Source of the DNA: Streptomyces sp. YIM 121038
GTDB lineage: Bacteria > Actinomycetota > Actinomycetes > Streptomycetales > Streptomycetaceae
Assembly: GCF_006088715.1 (NCBI RefSeq)
Contig: NZ_CP030771.1
Span: 8,926,001-8,990,000 of the forward strand
Reading direction: 5' to 3'
DNA: 64,000 nucleotides
The translations under genes were made by a program, and so were the position numbers. Shown here in pieces: positions 24,845-33,329 of this stretch (position 1 is the stretch's first letter; every line of letters begins with the position of its first letter). Under the pieces are notes generated by a model. It was given only the letters and a program-made list of their open reading frames with translations. It searched no databases and had not been told where the DNA came from.

Positions 24845-27088
24845 ATGACTCCCCTCTCACGGCGCGCCTTCGTCGCAGGCGCCTCCGGAGCACTCGTCGC
24901 GGCGGGCTCGCCCGTCGCCTGGGCCGCGTCCGCGGCGTCGCCCCGCGCGGACGCGCACGCCGCGCTGCTGCGGGACGCCGCCATGGTGTGGAAGCGGCTC
25001 CCGCGCAGCTGGCAGGAGGGGCCGTTCCTCGGCAACGGCTTCCTCGCCGCGCACGTGTACGCGCAGCCCGGCGAGGGCAACGTCCTGCGCTTCATGGTCA
25101 ACCACGGGCACGTACAGGACCAGCGCGGTCAGTGGGAGGCCGCGATCGGCTACTCCCGGCTCGGCGTCGGCTTCCTGACGCTCACCTTCGCCGGGACGGT
25201 CACCGGCGTCGACTGGCGCCTGGACCTGGACGACGCCGAACTGGCGGGCACCGTCACCACCACCCGCGGCAGCGTCGCCTTCTCCGCCCTGATCCTCAGC
25301 CACGAGGACGTCCTGCTGATCTCGACGGAGCCGAGCGCGGGCGAGGAGGCCGCGTCCTGGGGGTTCACCGCGCTGCCCTCGCGCACCACCCGCACCGTCC
25401 GGGTCCCGCCCGAGTACACCGCCAACCCCGACCCCGCGACCGGCCCCGGCCACGTCGAACAGCCCCTGCACGCGGGCGGCGGCTACACCACGGCCTGGCG
25501 CGAGCGCCGCTCCGGCACCGGCCGCCTCCTCGCGGCCACCATCGCGTACGGACACCCGGACTCCACCGGCCGGGAGCGGGCGCTCCGCGCGGTCGAGAAG
25601 GCGCTCGACGGTTCGGCCGAGGCCGCCGTGGCCCGCCACCGCGGCTGGTGGCACGCCTTCCACCGGCGCAGCTTCGTGTCCGTGCCCGACAAGAAGCTCC
25701 AGCGCTTCTACTGGATCCAGCTGTACAAGCTGGCGTGCGCGACCCGCGCGGACGGGCCCGTCACCCCGGTCTTCGGCCCGTGGTTCCCGGAGACGGGCAA
25801 CAACTGGACGAGCATCTGGTGGAACACCAACGTCCAGGTCACGTATCCCCTCGCCGACGTCTCCAACCACCGCGAACTCGACGCCGTCACACCGGCGTTC
25901 GCCCGCGACCACGCCAACCTGGAGAGCAACATCCGCCCGGAGCTGCGCGACGGCGACACCTACGCGCTCTGCCACCCCGGCGACTGGCGGCTGCGCTCCG
26001 GGCCGCGCTACGTCGGCGTGCCCGGCGTGAGCCCCAACGACCACACGGGCAACCTCGTCTGGGCCCTGCACAACGCGTGGGTCACCTACCGCCACCACAT
26101 GGACGACGACGCCCTGCGACACGTGATCCGCCCGGTCCTCGCCAAGGCGGTCCGCTACTACGCGCGGCACCTCACCGAGGGCTCCGACGGCAGGCTGCAC
26201 CTGCCCGAGACCCGCTCGCCCGAGTACGCCAACGCCGCCGACTGCACCTACGACCTGTCGCTGCTGCGCTGGGGCGTCACGGCCCTGCTCGACTCCGTGC
26301 GGCGGCTGCGCCTGCGGGACCCCGACGAGAAGCGGTGGCGCGACATCCGCGACCGCCTCGTCCCGTACCACCGCGACGAGAACGGCGTCATGATCGGCGC
26401 CGGGGTCCCGCTCGCCGAGTCCCACCGCCACTTCTCCCACCTGCTGTGGCTCCACCCGCTCCAGGAGGCCCTCGACCGGCGCAGCTTCGACCACTGGGCC
26501 GGGCGGCAGGACCGCTGGCACGGCTACAGCTACGCGGCGGCCGCCTCCATGGAGACGCTGTTCGGACAGGCGGAGCGGGCCCTGCGCCACCTGCGGTTCT
26601 TCGTGGACGGCAACGTCACCGACAACTGCGCGCTCACGCCCAACACCATGTACCGCGAAGGCTCCAACTTCGCCCTGGAGAGCCCCGTCGCCGCGGGCCG
26701 GTCCCTGCTCGACATGCTGACGCAGAGCCACGGGGGAGTGGTCAAGGTCTTCCCCGCCGTCTCCGACACCTGGCGGGACGCGAGCCTCCAGCGGCTCCGT
26801 ACGCAGGGCGCGTTCCTCGTCGACGCCTCGCGGCGCGCCGGGCGCACGGAGTGGGTCCGGGTGCACAGCGAGGCCGGGGAGCCGCTGCGGCTGCGGCACG
26901 GCATCGCAGGGGAGATCGACGTACGCGACGAGCGGGGCCGTGACCTGCCGTACCGGGGCAGCGACGTGATCAGTGTCCCGCTGCGGCGCGGACAGACGGC
27001 GCTGGTCACCCCGAAGGGCGCCCGCCCGGCACCGGGTCCGCGCGACGTGCCGGGCAACGCGACGGAACCGGCCTGGGGGCTGCCGTAG
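24845..27088 (+). CDS. Tat-exported GH95-type glycoside hydrolase
   Basis: A 747-residue secreted glycosidase related to family GH95 (alpha-L-fucosidases/galactosidases). The signal peptide carries twin Arg (SRRAFVAGASG) and ends near VAWAASA. 'FLGNGFLAAHVY' starts the N-terminal sandwich domain, the (alpha/alpha)6 barrel follows, and 'ALESPVAAGRSLLDMLTQSH' with 'GGVVKVFPAVSDTW' is the family C-terminal signature. The catalytic residues cannot be placed safely by eye. The ATG with GGAGAGG upstream is chosen; the frame is open for 42 more codons but the Tat motif fixes this start. Confidence 0.82.
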   Translation: MTPLSRRAFVAGASGALVAAGSPVAWAASAASPRADAHAALLRDAAMVWKRLPRSWQEGPFLGNGFLAAHVYAQPGEGNVLRFMVNHGHVQDQRGQWEAAIGYSRLGVGFLTLTFAGTVTGVDWRLDLDDAELAGTVTTTRGSVAFSALILSHEDVLLISTEPSAGEEAASWGFTALPSRTTRTVRVPPEYTANPDPATGPGHVEQPLHAGGGYTTAWRERRSGTGRLLAATIAYGHPDSTGRERALRAVEKALDGSAEAAVARHRGWWHAFHRRSFVSVPDKKLQRFYWIQLYKLACATRADGPVTPVFGPWFPETGNNWTSIWWNTNVQVTYPLADVSNHRELDAVTPAFARDHANLESNIRPELRDGDTYALCHPGDWRLRSGPRYVGVPGVSPNDHTGNLVWALHNAWVTYRHHMDDDALRHVIRPVLAKAVRYYARHLTEGSDGRLHLPETRSPEYANAADCTYDLSLLRWGVTALLDSVRRLRLRDPDEKRWRDIRDRLVPYHRDENGVMIGAGVPLAESHRHFSHLLWLHPLQEALDRRSFDHWAGRQDRWHGYSYAAAASMETLFGQAERALRHLRFFVDGNVTDNCALTPNTMYREGSNFALESPVAAGRSLLDMLTQSHGGVVKVFPAVSDTWRDASLQRLRTQGAFLVDASRRAGRTEWVRVHSEAGEPLRLRHGIAGEIDVRDERGRDLPYRGSDVISVPLRRGQTALVTPKGARPAPGPRDVPGNATEPAWGLP

Positions 27089-27169
27089 GCGGGCCGCGGG
27101 CCTGTCGTAAGCCTGGAGTATGCCTGGCGTCGTCCGGCGCGGGGCCGCGCCGAGCCCGCCGCGGAGCGA

Positions 27170-27211
27170 AAGTACAGTGCAATGAACTAATGAGTTCGTT
27201 ATGCTGTACTT
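27170..27211. promoter_or_regulatory. 42-bp dyad operator
   Basis: AAGTACAG (27170-27177) pairs with CTGTACTT (27204-27211), and inside it GAACT (27186-27190... region) pairs with AGTTC around the same centre. The dyad sits 32 bases before the next gene in an AT-rich island. Two nested inverted repeats on one centre suggest a large dimer or two dimers of a repressor. Confidence 0.65.
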
Positions 27212-27243
27212 CCGCTGATGACGTCCGCGACCCAAGGCAGATC

Positions 27244-27945
27244 ATGACGCTCACGCTCACCGTGTCCGACGAGGTGCGGGCACTCGCGCCCGGCTTCACC
27301 CACATCGCCGTCGAGGCGTACGACCTCGTGAACGGCCCTAGCTCCGACGGCACGTCGGCCCTCCTCGACGACGCGGCCCGGCGCCTGGCCGCGCGCCTCG
27401 ACGGCCGCGCCCCGCACGAGGACCCGCACATGGCGGACTGGCGCGGGGCCTACACGGACTTCGGCGCCAAGCCCTCGCGCACCCGGAACTCCGCCGAGGC
27501 CCTGGCCAAGAGGGCCCTCACCGACGCGGGGCTGCCGCGGATCAACGCGCTGGTCGACGTCTACAACGCGATCAGCGTGGCGCATCTGATCCCCGTCGGC
27601 GGCGAGGACCTGGACCACATCAAGGGCGCCATGCGGCTCGTCCGCGCCACCGGGGACGAGGACTTCGTCACCATGGCCGGGGGCGAGCGGACCGTCGAGC
27701 ACCCCGACGCGGGCGAGGTCGTCTGGCGCGACGACGAAGGCGTGACCTGCCGCCGCTGGAACTGGCGGCAGGGCCCGCGCACCCGCCTCACCGAGCAGAC
27801 CGTCAACGCGGTCTTCCTGCTCGAAGGCATGGGCCCGCACGCGGGCCTCGACGCGGCGGCCGCGGAGCTCGTGGAGCTCCTGGAGAAGTTCAGCCCCGGC
27901 GCGCGGATCGTCGTCCACGAGCCGGCGGGCGGGCCGCTCCGCTAA
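27244..27945 (+). CDS. B3/B4 tRNA-binding domain protein
   Basis: A 233-residue protein made of the B3/B4 domain found in phenylalanyl-tRNA synthetase beta subunits. 'DWRGAYTDFGAKPSRTRNSAEALAKRAL' and 'LPRINALVDVYNAISVAHLIPVGGEDLD' are diagnostic. Stand-alone forms may edit or bind mischarged tRNA, or bind amino acids; this is not established. The ATG is selected over an upstream frame start that would lie within the operator region. Confidence 0.87.
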   Translation: MTLTLTVSDEVRALAPGFTHIAVEAYDLVNGPSSDGTSALLDDAARRLAARLDGRAPHEDPHMADWRGAYTDFGAKPSRTRNSAEALAKRALTDAGLPRINALVDVYNAISVAHLIPVGGEDLDHIKGAMRLVRATGDEDFVTMAGGERTVEHPDAGEVVWRDDEGVTCRRWNWRQGPRTRLTEQTVNAVFLLEGMGPHAGLDAAAAELVELLEKFSPGARIVVHEPAGGPLR

Positions 27946-27966
27946 GGCGGGCCGCCCGCCGTGGCC

Positions 27967-28695
27967 TCAGTGCGCCTCGGCGGCGCGGACCTCGGCCGGG
28001 GTCGGGGCCGTGCCGCCCAGGTGGGCGGGGAGCCACCAGGTGTCGTCCGGGCCCTTGGGGCGGCCGGGGTAGGCGCGCTGGGCGGCTTCCAGCAGCTCCT
28101 GGCAGCGCTCGCGCAGGCGCCGCGTGATCGCGCCCGCGTACTGCTCCTTCGGCGCCTCCACGCCCTCGCCGACCCGGATCGTCACGGGCAGGTGCTGGCG
28201 CTTGAAGTTGCGCGGGTGCCCCTTCGTCCAGACCCGCTGCGTGCCCCACACCGCCATGGGGATCAGCGGAACCCCCGCCTCCTGGGCCAGGCGCGCGGCA
28301 CCCGTCTTGAACGACTTCAGGGTGAACGACTGCGAGATCGTCGCCTCGGGGAAGACGCCGATGATCTCCCCGGAGCGCAGCGAGTCCAGGGCGTGGGCGT
28401 ACGCCTGGTCGCCCTGCTTGCGGTCCACGGGAATGTGCTTCATTCCGCGCATCAGCGGACCGGAGATCTTGTGGCGGAACACCGACTCCTTCGCCATGAA
28501 GCGCACCAGGCGCTTCTGCGGAAGCGCCGCCAGGCCGTTGAAGACGAAGTCGAGATAGCTGATGTGATTGCTGACGAGGACCGCGCCACCCGTGCGCGGA
28601 ATGTTCTCGGAACCCTTGCAGTCGATCTTCAGGTCCAGTGCCTTGAAGAAGGTCTTGGCGACGCCGACGACCGGTCGGTACACGAGTTCTGCCAT
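27967..28695 (-). CDS. PlsC-type lysophospholipid acyltransferase
   Basis: A 242-residue membrane-associated acyltransferase. The catalytic H-x4-D is in NHISYLD; 'GMKHIPVDRKQGD' and 'FPEATIS' follow, the last being a variant of FPEGTRS. 'ENIPRTGGAVLVSNHISYLDF' is typical of actinobacterial homologues. Convergent with the B3/B4 gene. It differs from the 19.3-kb homologue in motif III, so acceptor or acyl preference may differ. Confidence 0.9.
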   Translation of the reverse strand: MAELVYRPVVGVAKTFFKALDLKIDCKGSENIPRTGGAVLVSNHISYLDFVFNGLAALPQKRLVRFMAKESVFRHKISGPLMRGMKHIPVDRKQGDQAYAHALDSLRSGEIIGVFPEATISQSFTLKSFKTGAARLAQEAGVPLIPMAVWGTQRVWTKGHPRNFKRQHLPVTIRVGEGVEAPKEQYAGAITRRLRERCQELLEAAQRAYPGRPKGPDDTWWLPAHLGGTAPTPAEVRAAEAH

Positions 28696-28889
28696 GGGTG
28701 GGGAGGCCCTTCATCTCTGCCAGAGGAGGGGGGCCTTTGGCAGGTAACCAAGTTACGGATCCGTAGGTATACGGCTCCGCAGATCGTGCCCCAAGAACGA
28801 GCGACTGGCCAGCGCTAGTGCCCGTAGTGCGGGAGATTCTCGTCACGTCGGAATCTTTGAGCCCGCGCGCGTGCTGAAGGGAATGAGGT

Positions 28890-29291
28890 ATGTGCGCCCC
28901 CGGCCGGGGGCCGGACAGCGCCCCGGCGGGCGACGGAGAAGGGTGGGAGGCGCGGGTGACAGCGGCGCGCGGACACGAGAGCGCACGGCGGCTGGACGCG
29001 GGGGACCTGGGCGGACCGCTCGGTGAGCGGGCCACGCTCGTGCAGTTCTCCAGCGCCTTCTGCCAACCCTGCCGGGCCACCCGCAGGGTCCTTGCCGACG
29101 TCGCCGCCATGGTGCCCGGCGTCGCGCACGTGGAGATCGACGCGGAGGGTGCCCTGGCGCTCGTCCGCGAGCTGCGCATCGACAAGACGCCCACGGTGCT
29201 CGTCCTCGACCGCGGCGGGCGCGTGGTGCGGCGCGCGGCGGGACAGCCGCGCAAGGCCGACGTCATCGCCGCCCTCGGAGCGGCCGTATGA
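28890..29291 (+). CDS. Thioredoxin-fold protein with CQPC active site
   Basis: A 133-residue thioredoxin-like protein. The active site CQPC at residues 58-61 replaces the usual CGPC; 'FSSAFCQPCRATRRVLADVA' and the cis-Pro loop 'IDKTPTVLVLDRGG' are clear. The first 35 residues are low-complexity and no signal peptide is seen, so it should be cytosolic. GAAGGGA lies eight bases before the ATG. The next transcribed unit is a cysteine-sensing leader, fitting a thiol/sulfur context. Confidence 0.85.
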   Translation: MCAPGRGPDSAPAGDGEGWEARVTAARGHESARRLDAGDLGGPLGERATLVQFSSAFCQPCRATRRVLADVAAMVPGVAHVEIDAEGALALVRELRIDKTPTVLVLDRGGRVVRRAAGQPRKADVIAALGAAV

Positions 29292-29407
29292 GGCGGGGGC
29301 CCGCGGTCCCGGAAGGAGGCCACGTGCTCCGGCCCGTGTTCCTGAGTGATCTTTACCGCGCCCGCAGGGCCTTGACTGCACCGGCCATCTATCGACAGCC
29401 TGCTGCC

Positions 29408-29488
29408 ATGCCACCGGAGCTCCTTCTCTACGAGCGCGTCCATGTGGACCTCGCCCGTCATGCCAGTGCGCGCTGTTGGTCCTGCTGA
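29408..29488 (+). CDS. Cysteine-responsive leader peptide
   Basis: A 26-residue peptide too short for most gene callers. It has the pattern of actinobacterial leader peptides upstream of sulfur genes, 'LYERVHVDLARHASARC', ending in Cys-Trp-Ser-Cys. Two Cys codons (TGT, TGC) sit in the last four codons, where cysteinyl-tRNA shortage would stall the ribosome. The stop is 43 bases before the flavin reductase gene, and a hairpin covers the last Cys codon and the stop. Confidence 0.8.
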   Translation: MPPELLLYERVHVDLARHASARCWSC

Positions 29489-29524
29489 GCAGCCACGGAC
29501 CCGCTCGTACCTCCTGCAGAAGGA
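29478..29524 (+). promoter_or_regulatory. Attenuator-like hairpins between leader and flavin reductase
   Basis: GGTCC (29478-29482) pairs with GGACC (29497-29501), with TGCT/AGCA stacked inside, so the stem contains the leader's final Cys codon and stop. Downstream, TCCT (29512-29515) can pair with AGGA (29521-29524) and hide the ribosome site of the next gene. Stalling at Cys codons would melt the first stem. The switch logic is inference. Confidence 0.5.
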
Positions 29525-29531
29525 CAACTCC

Positions 29532-30038
29532 ATGACGGCTTCGCCCGACCTCGACACCCCTCAGCTCGCCGCGCCCGACCTGCTGCGCTCCGTCTTCCGG
29601 CGGCACGCGGCCGGGGTCGCGGTGATCACCGCGACCGGCTCAGGTCCCGTCGGCTTCACCGCCACCTCGCTCACCTCGGTGTCCGCCGAGCCGCCCATGA
29701 TCTCGTTCGGCATCGGCACCGGCGCCTCCAGCTGGCCCGCGATATCCCGGGCCGAGTACGTCGGCGTCCACGTCCTCGGTGAGCACCAGGAAGAGCTCGC
29801 CGCGACCTTCGCGCGCAGCGGCGCCGACCGCTTCGGCGCGCCCACGCGCTGGTTCGAGGGACCGCACGGCGTGCCCGTGCTCGACGGCGTCCTCGCCTGG
29901 CTGGTGTGCCGCGTCGTGGCGCGGGTGCCCGCGGGCGACCACCGGCTCGTGCTCGCGGAGGCGGTCGTCGGCGACCCCGCGGGGGCGGGCCGCCCGCTGC
30001 TGTACCACCAGGGGCGCTTCAACGCGCTGCGTGACTGA
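29532..30038 (+). CDS. Flavin reductase family protein
   Basis: A 168-residue FMN-binding split-barrel protein that reduces flavin for a partner monooxygenase. 'LRSVFRRHAAGVAVITATG', 'GFTATSLTSVSAEPPMISF' and the C-terminal 'PLLYHQGRFNAL' are the family signature. The leader peptide just upstream ties it to sulfur supply, suggesting it serves a sulfonate/organosulfur monooxygenase encoded elsewhere (inference). GAAGGA lies seven bases before the ATG. Confidence 0.9.
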   Translation: MTASPDLDTPQLAAPDLLRSVFRRHAAGVAVITATGSGPVGFTATSLTSVSAEPPMISFGIGTGASSWPAISRAEYVGVHVLGEHQEELAATFARSGADRFGAPTRWFEGPHGVPVLDGVLAWLVCRVVARVPAGDHRLVLAEAVVGDPAGAGRPLLYHQGRFNALRD

Positions 30039-30127
30039 GAGTTCCCGATGACGCGGCGTGCGCGCGATTACGGAGCGTTGCGAAGGTCACAGTTCAAAGC
30101 GCTTGCTCAGCGGGAAAGCAGTGGGTG

Positions 30128-30139
30128 TACTCATGAGTA
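30128..30139. promoter_or_regulatory. 12-bp palindrome upstream of etfBA
   Basis: TACTCATGAGTA is a perfect palindrome 128 bases before etfB, in the 229-base region between the flavin reductase and etfB. Its form resembles operators of TetR/GntR-type fatty-acid regulators; which protein binds is unknown. Confidence 0.45.
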
Positions 30140-30267
30140 ATATTCCGGTTGGAGCGGGGGCCGCCCCGACCGGGATCCGCCGCTTGAGGCGCCTATGCTG
30201 CCTGCAAGAAGGCAGTGGCCCAGCCAAGGCAGCAGCCCAGTAATGACGATGCAGTAGGAGAGCCGGC

Positions 30268-31056
30268 GTGAGCTTGAGGATCGTTGTCTGTGTGAAGTAC
30301 GTGCCCGACGCCACCGGCGATCGGCACTTCGCCGAGGACCTGACCGTCGACCGTGACGACGTGGACGGCCTCCTCTCGGAACTCGACGAGTACGCGGTCG
30401 AGCAGGCCCTGCAGATCAAGGAGGCGGCGGACGGCGAGGCCGAGATCACGGTCCTGACCGTCGGCCCCGAGGACGCCAAGGACGCGCTGCGCAAGGCCCT
30501 GTCGATGGGCGCCGACAAGGCCGTCCACGTCGAGGACGACGACCTGCACGGCACGGACGTCATGGGCACCTCGCTGGTCCTCGCCAAGGCCGTCGAGAAG
30601 ACGGGCTACGACCTCGTCATCGCCGGTATGGCCTCGACGGACGGCACCATGGGCGTGCTCCCCGCGATCCTCGCCGAGCGCCTGGGCGTCCCGCAGGTCA
30701 CGCTGCTCTCCGAGGTCTCCGTGGCGGACGGCGTCGTCAAGGGCCGCCGTGACGGCGACACCGCCTCCGAGCAGCTGGAGGCGTCCCTGCCGGCCGTCGT
30801 GTCCGTCACGGACCAGTCGGGCGAGGCCCGTTACCCCTCGTTCAAGGGCATCATGGCGGCCAAGAAGAAGCCGGTGGAGTCCCTGGACCTGGACGACCTG
30901 GACATCGACGCGGAAGAGGTCGGTCTCGAGGGCGCCTGGACCAAGGTCGACTCCGCCGCCGAGCGTCCCGCGCGCACCGCGGGCACGATCGTCAAGGACG
31001 AGGGCGAGGGCGGCAAGCAGCTCGCCGAGTTCCTCGCGGGCCAGAAGTTCATCTGA
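30268..31056 (+). CDS. etfB: Electron transfer flavoprotein subunit beta
   Basis: The beta subunit (262 residues) of the ETF heterodimer, which collects electrons from acyl-CoA and related dehydrogenases and passes them to the respiratory chain. 'RIVVCVKYVPDATGD' begins the fold, 'GPEDAKDALRKALSMGADKAVHV' binds AMP, and the recognition loop 'VPQVTLLSEVSV' is present. The GTG start follows AGGAG. The alpha subunit gene is 59 bases downstream in the same operon. Confidence 0.95.
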   Translation: MSLRIVVCVKYVPDATGDRHFAEDLTVDRDDVDGLLSELDEYAVEQALQIKEAADGEAEITVLTVGPEDAKDALRKALSMGADKAVHVEDDDLHGTDVMGTSLVLAKAVEKTGYDLVIAGMASTDGTMGVLPAILAERLGVPQVTLLSEVSVADGVVKGRRDGDTASEQLEASLPAVVSVTDQSGEARYPSFKGIMAAKKKPVESLDLDDLDIDAEEVGLEGAWTKVDSAAERPARTAGTIVKDEGEGGKQLAEFLAGQKFI

Positions 31057-31115
31057 GCTTCAGTCACTCCCTCAACCGCCCCAACTTCTTCGTAATCGCA
31101 GGAGATTGAAGTCCC

Positions 31116-32078
31116 ATGGCTGAAGTTCTCGTCTACGTCGACCACGTCGACGGAGCCGTCCGCAAGCCCACCCTTGAGCTGCTGACGCTCGCCCGCCGTC
31201 TCGGCGAGCCCGTCGCCGTCGCTCTCGGCGCGGGCGCCGAGGCCACCGCCGCCACGCTCGCCGAGCACGGCGCGGTCAAGGTCCTCACCGCCGACGCCCC
31301 CGAGTTCGCCGACTACCTCGTCGTGCCGAAGGTGGACGCGCTGCAGGCCGCGTACGACGCCGTGTCCCCGGTCGCCGTGCTCGTGCCGTCGTCCGCCGAG
31401 GGCAAGGAGATCGCGGCTCGCCTCGCGGTCCGCGTCGAGTCCGGCATCATCACCGACGCCATCGACCTGGAGGCCGGCGACGAGGGCCCGGTGGCCACGC
31501 AGTCCGTGTTCGCGGCCGCGTTCACCACCAAGTCCCGCATCTCCAAGGGCACCCCGGTCATCACCGTGAAGCCGAACTCGGCGCCGGTCGAGGCCGCCCC
31601 GGCCGCGGGCGCCGTCGAGGCCCTGGCCGTGTCGTTCTCCGCCCAGGCCACCGGCACCAAGGTCACCGCGCGCACGCCGCGCGAGTCGACCGGCCGCCCC
31701 GAGCTCACCGAGGCCGCGATCGTGGTCTCCGGCGGCCGCGGTGTCAACGGCGCCGAGAACTTCGCGATCATCGAGGCGCTCGCCGACTCGCTCGGTGCCG
31801 CCGTCGGCGCCTCGCGCGCCGCCGTCGACGCCGGCTGGTACCCGCACTCCAACCAGGTCGGCCAGACCGGCAAGTCCGTGTCGCCGCAGCTGTACATCGC
31901 CTCCGGCATCTCCGGCGCGATCCAGCACCGCGCGGGCATGCAGACGTCGAAGACCATCGTGGCCGTCAACAAGGACGCCGAGGCCCCGATCTTCGACCTC
32001 GTCGACTACGGCGTGGTCGGCGACCTCTTCGAGGTCGTCCCGCAGCTCACCGAAGAGGTCAAGGCCCGCAAGGGCTGA
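31116..32078 (+). CDS. etfA: Electron transfer flavoprotein subunit alpha
   Basis: The FAD-carrying alpha subunit (320 residues). The C-terminal FAD domain is clear: '[21 protein letters not shown]', '[25 protein letters not shown]', '[15 protein letters not shown]' and '[22 protein letters not shown]'. CAGGAG lies about 11 bases before the ATG. Together with etfB it forms the complete ETF; no dehydrogenase or ETF-quinone oxidoreductase gene is adjacent. Confidence 0.96.
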   Translation: MAEVLVYVDHVDGAVRKPTLELLTLARRLGEPVAVALGAGAEATAATLAEHGAVKVLTADAPEFADYLVVPKVDALQAAYDAVSPVAVLVPSSAEGKEIAARLAVRVESGIITDAIDLEAGDEGPVATQSVFAAAFTTKSRISKGTPVITVKPNSAPVEAAPAAGAVEALAVSFSAQATGTKVTARTPRESTGRPELTEAAIVVSGGRGVNGAENFAIIEALADSLGAAVGASRAAVDAGWYPHSNQVGQTGKSVSPQLYIASGISGAIQHRAGMQTSKTIVAVNKDAEAPIFDLVDYGVVGDLFEVVPQLTEEVKARKG

Positions 32079-32093
32079 GCCGTTCGACGCTCA

Positions 32094-32134
32094 CGAGGCC
32101 CCTGGTTCCGCCGCGCGCGGGGCCGGGGGCCTCG
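32094..32134. terminator. Terminator between etfA and the EEP-family gene
   Basis: CGAGGCCCC (32094-32102) and GGGGCCTCG (32126-32134) form a 9-bp stem around a GC-rich loop. It lies between convergent genes, five bases before the stop of the next. Confidence 0.6.
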
Positions 32135-32138
32135 CGCG

Positions 32139-33044
32139 TCACAGCGTCAGGCTCGCCTGCACCGGCAGGTGGTCGCTCGGGAACTGGCCGTCCAGGGAGA
32201 AGACGTTGACGGCCGCCGCGTGCACGCGCGCGGCCGGAGTCGCCAGGATCCAGTCGATGCGGTCGCCGTCCGGCACGAGCGGCTTGTAGCCGTGGAAGGT
32301 CGCGTACTGCTTGCCGCGTTCGTCGGCCGCGTCCCAGGTGTCGACGAGCCCCGCCTTGAGCAGCGTCTCGTACACCGGGTTCTTGTGGGCCGCGACGTTG
32401 AAGTCGCCGGTGACGACCTTCGGCACGGTGCGGTCGAGGGCGGAGAGGCGGTCGGAGATCAGATGCGCGGCCCGCGTGCGCGCGTACTGGCTGTGGTTGT
32501 CCAGATGGGTGTTGAGGAAGTAGAACTCGCGCTCCGTGCGCCGGTCGTGGAAGCGGACCCAGGTGACCATGCGCACGGAGCCGCCGCCCCAGGTGTTGGA
32601 GCCGATCACCTCCGGGGTGTCGGAGAGCCAGAAGTGTTCGTACGCGACGGGCGTCAGCCTGCGCGTGTCGTAGTAGACGGTCATGAACTCGTCGCGGCTG
32701 CCGCCCGCGCGGCCCGTGCCGATCCAGGCGTAGTGCGGGCCCAGGTCCTCGGCGATGTCCCGCACCTGCTGGTAGAGGCCCTCCTGGGTGCCGATCACAT
32801 GGGGCCGCGCCCGGTGCAGGAGCTCGCGGGTCACCGGGCGGCGCTCCGGCCACGCGTTCGGCGGCGTGGGGCTCGCGTAGCGCAGGTTGAAGGTCATGAC
32901 CTCCAGGCGGCGGCCCGGGCGCTCCGCGGCGTGCGCGGGAGCGGCGGCGAACGCCGTGGCGAGCAGCGGGACCGTGACGGCCGTCGCGGTGGCCACGGCC
33001 GTACGCAGGCCGGAGCGGCGGGTCACGGGTGTGTCGGTCGGCAC
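32139..33044 (-). CDS. Secreted endonuclease/exonuclease/phosphatase-family hydrolase
   Basis: A 301-residue exported metal-dependent phosphodiesterase of the EEP superfamily. The signal peptide ends at about PAHAA. Fold motifs are visible: 'VMTFNLRYASP', 'IGTQEGLYQQVRDIAEDL', 'NTHLDNHSQYAR', 'VVTGDFNV', 'RIDWILAT' and the C-terminal 'SDHLPV'. These give the Asn, Glu, Asp/Asn and Asp-His catalytic set. Both DNA/RNA and sphingolipid or inositol phosphates are possible substrates. GAAGGAG six bases upstream fixes the GTG start. Confidence 0.9.
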   Translation of the reverse strand: MPTDTPVTRRSGLRTAVATATAVTVPLLATAFAAAPAHAAERPGRRLEVMTFNLRYASPTPPNAWPERRPVTRELLHRARPHVIGTQEGLYQQVRDIAEDLGPHYAWIGTGRAGGSRDEFMTVYYDTRRLTPVAYEHFWLSDTPEVIGSNTWGGGSVRMVTWVRFHDRRTEREFYFLNTHLDNHSQYARTRAAHLISDRLSALDRTVPKVVTGDFNVAAHKNPVYETLLKAGLVDTWDAADERGKQYATFHGYKPLVPDGDRIDWILATPAARVHAAAVNVFSLDGQFPSDHLPVQASLTL

Positions 33045-33182
33045 GCGTTCTCCTTCGGTCGGTCGCGGTGCGGCGCTGTCGGGCTCCGAGCGGACCCCGA
33101 CCGTGCGGAAGGGGCCCATCGGAGTGTGGAAGCACCATCTGAGACAGGCGTGAACGCCCGGGGTCCGGTACACGAGAAGGTG

Positions 33183-33245
33183 TTGACCAGTGGGAAGGTA
33201 CACGGATAACTTCGCCATACGGATTCCTGATTCCGTGAAGCGGAA
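33183..33245 (+). promoter_or_regulatory. Promoter and repressor-like site of the DUF6986 gene
   Basis: TTGACC (33183-33188) and TAACTT (33207-33212) are spaced by 18 bases. TTCCG-n5-CGGAA (33231-33245) is an inverted repeat just after the expected transcription start. That form resembles IclR-type (AllR-like) operators of purine/glyoxylate genes; the identity of the regulator is a guess. Confidence 0.5.
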
Positions 33246-33329
33246 GATTCGATGCTCGGTTCACCGGCGTCCCCGCCATGGAACACCGTGAGCACGGAAC
33301 GCCGCACTATGAATGTGGAGGGTGCACGG

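Noticed and set aside
30058..30243. A 61-codon frame between the flavin reductase and etfB
   Set aside because: It lacks a ribosome site and overlaps the operator-like palindrome; composition is not protein-like.
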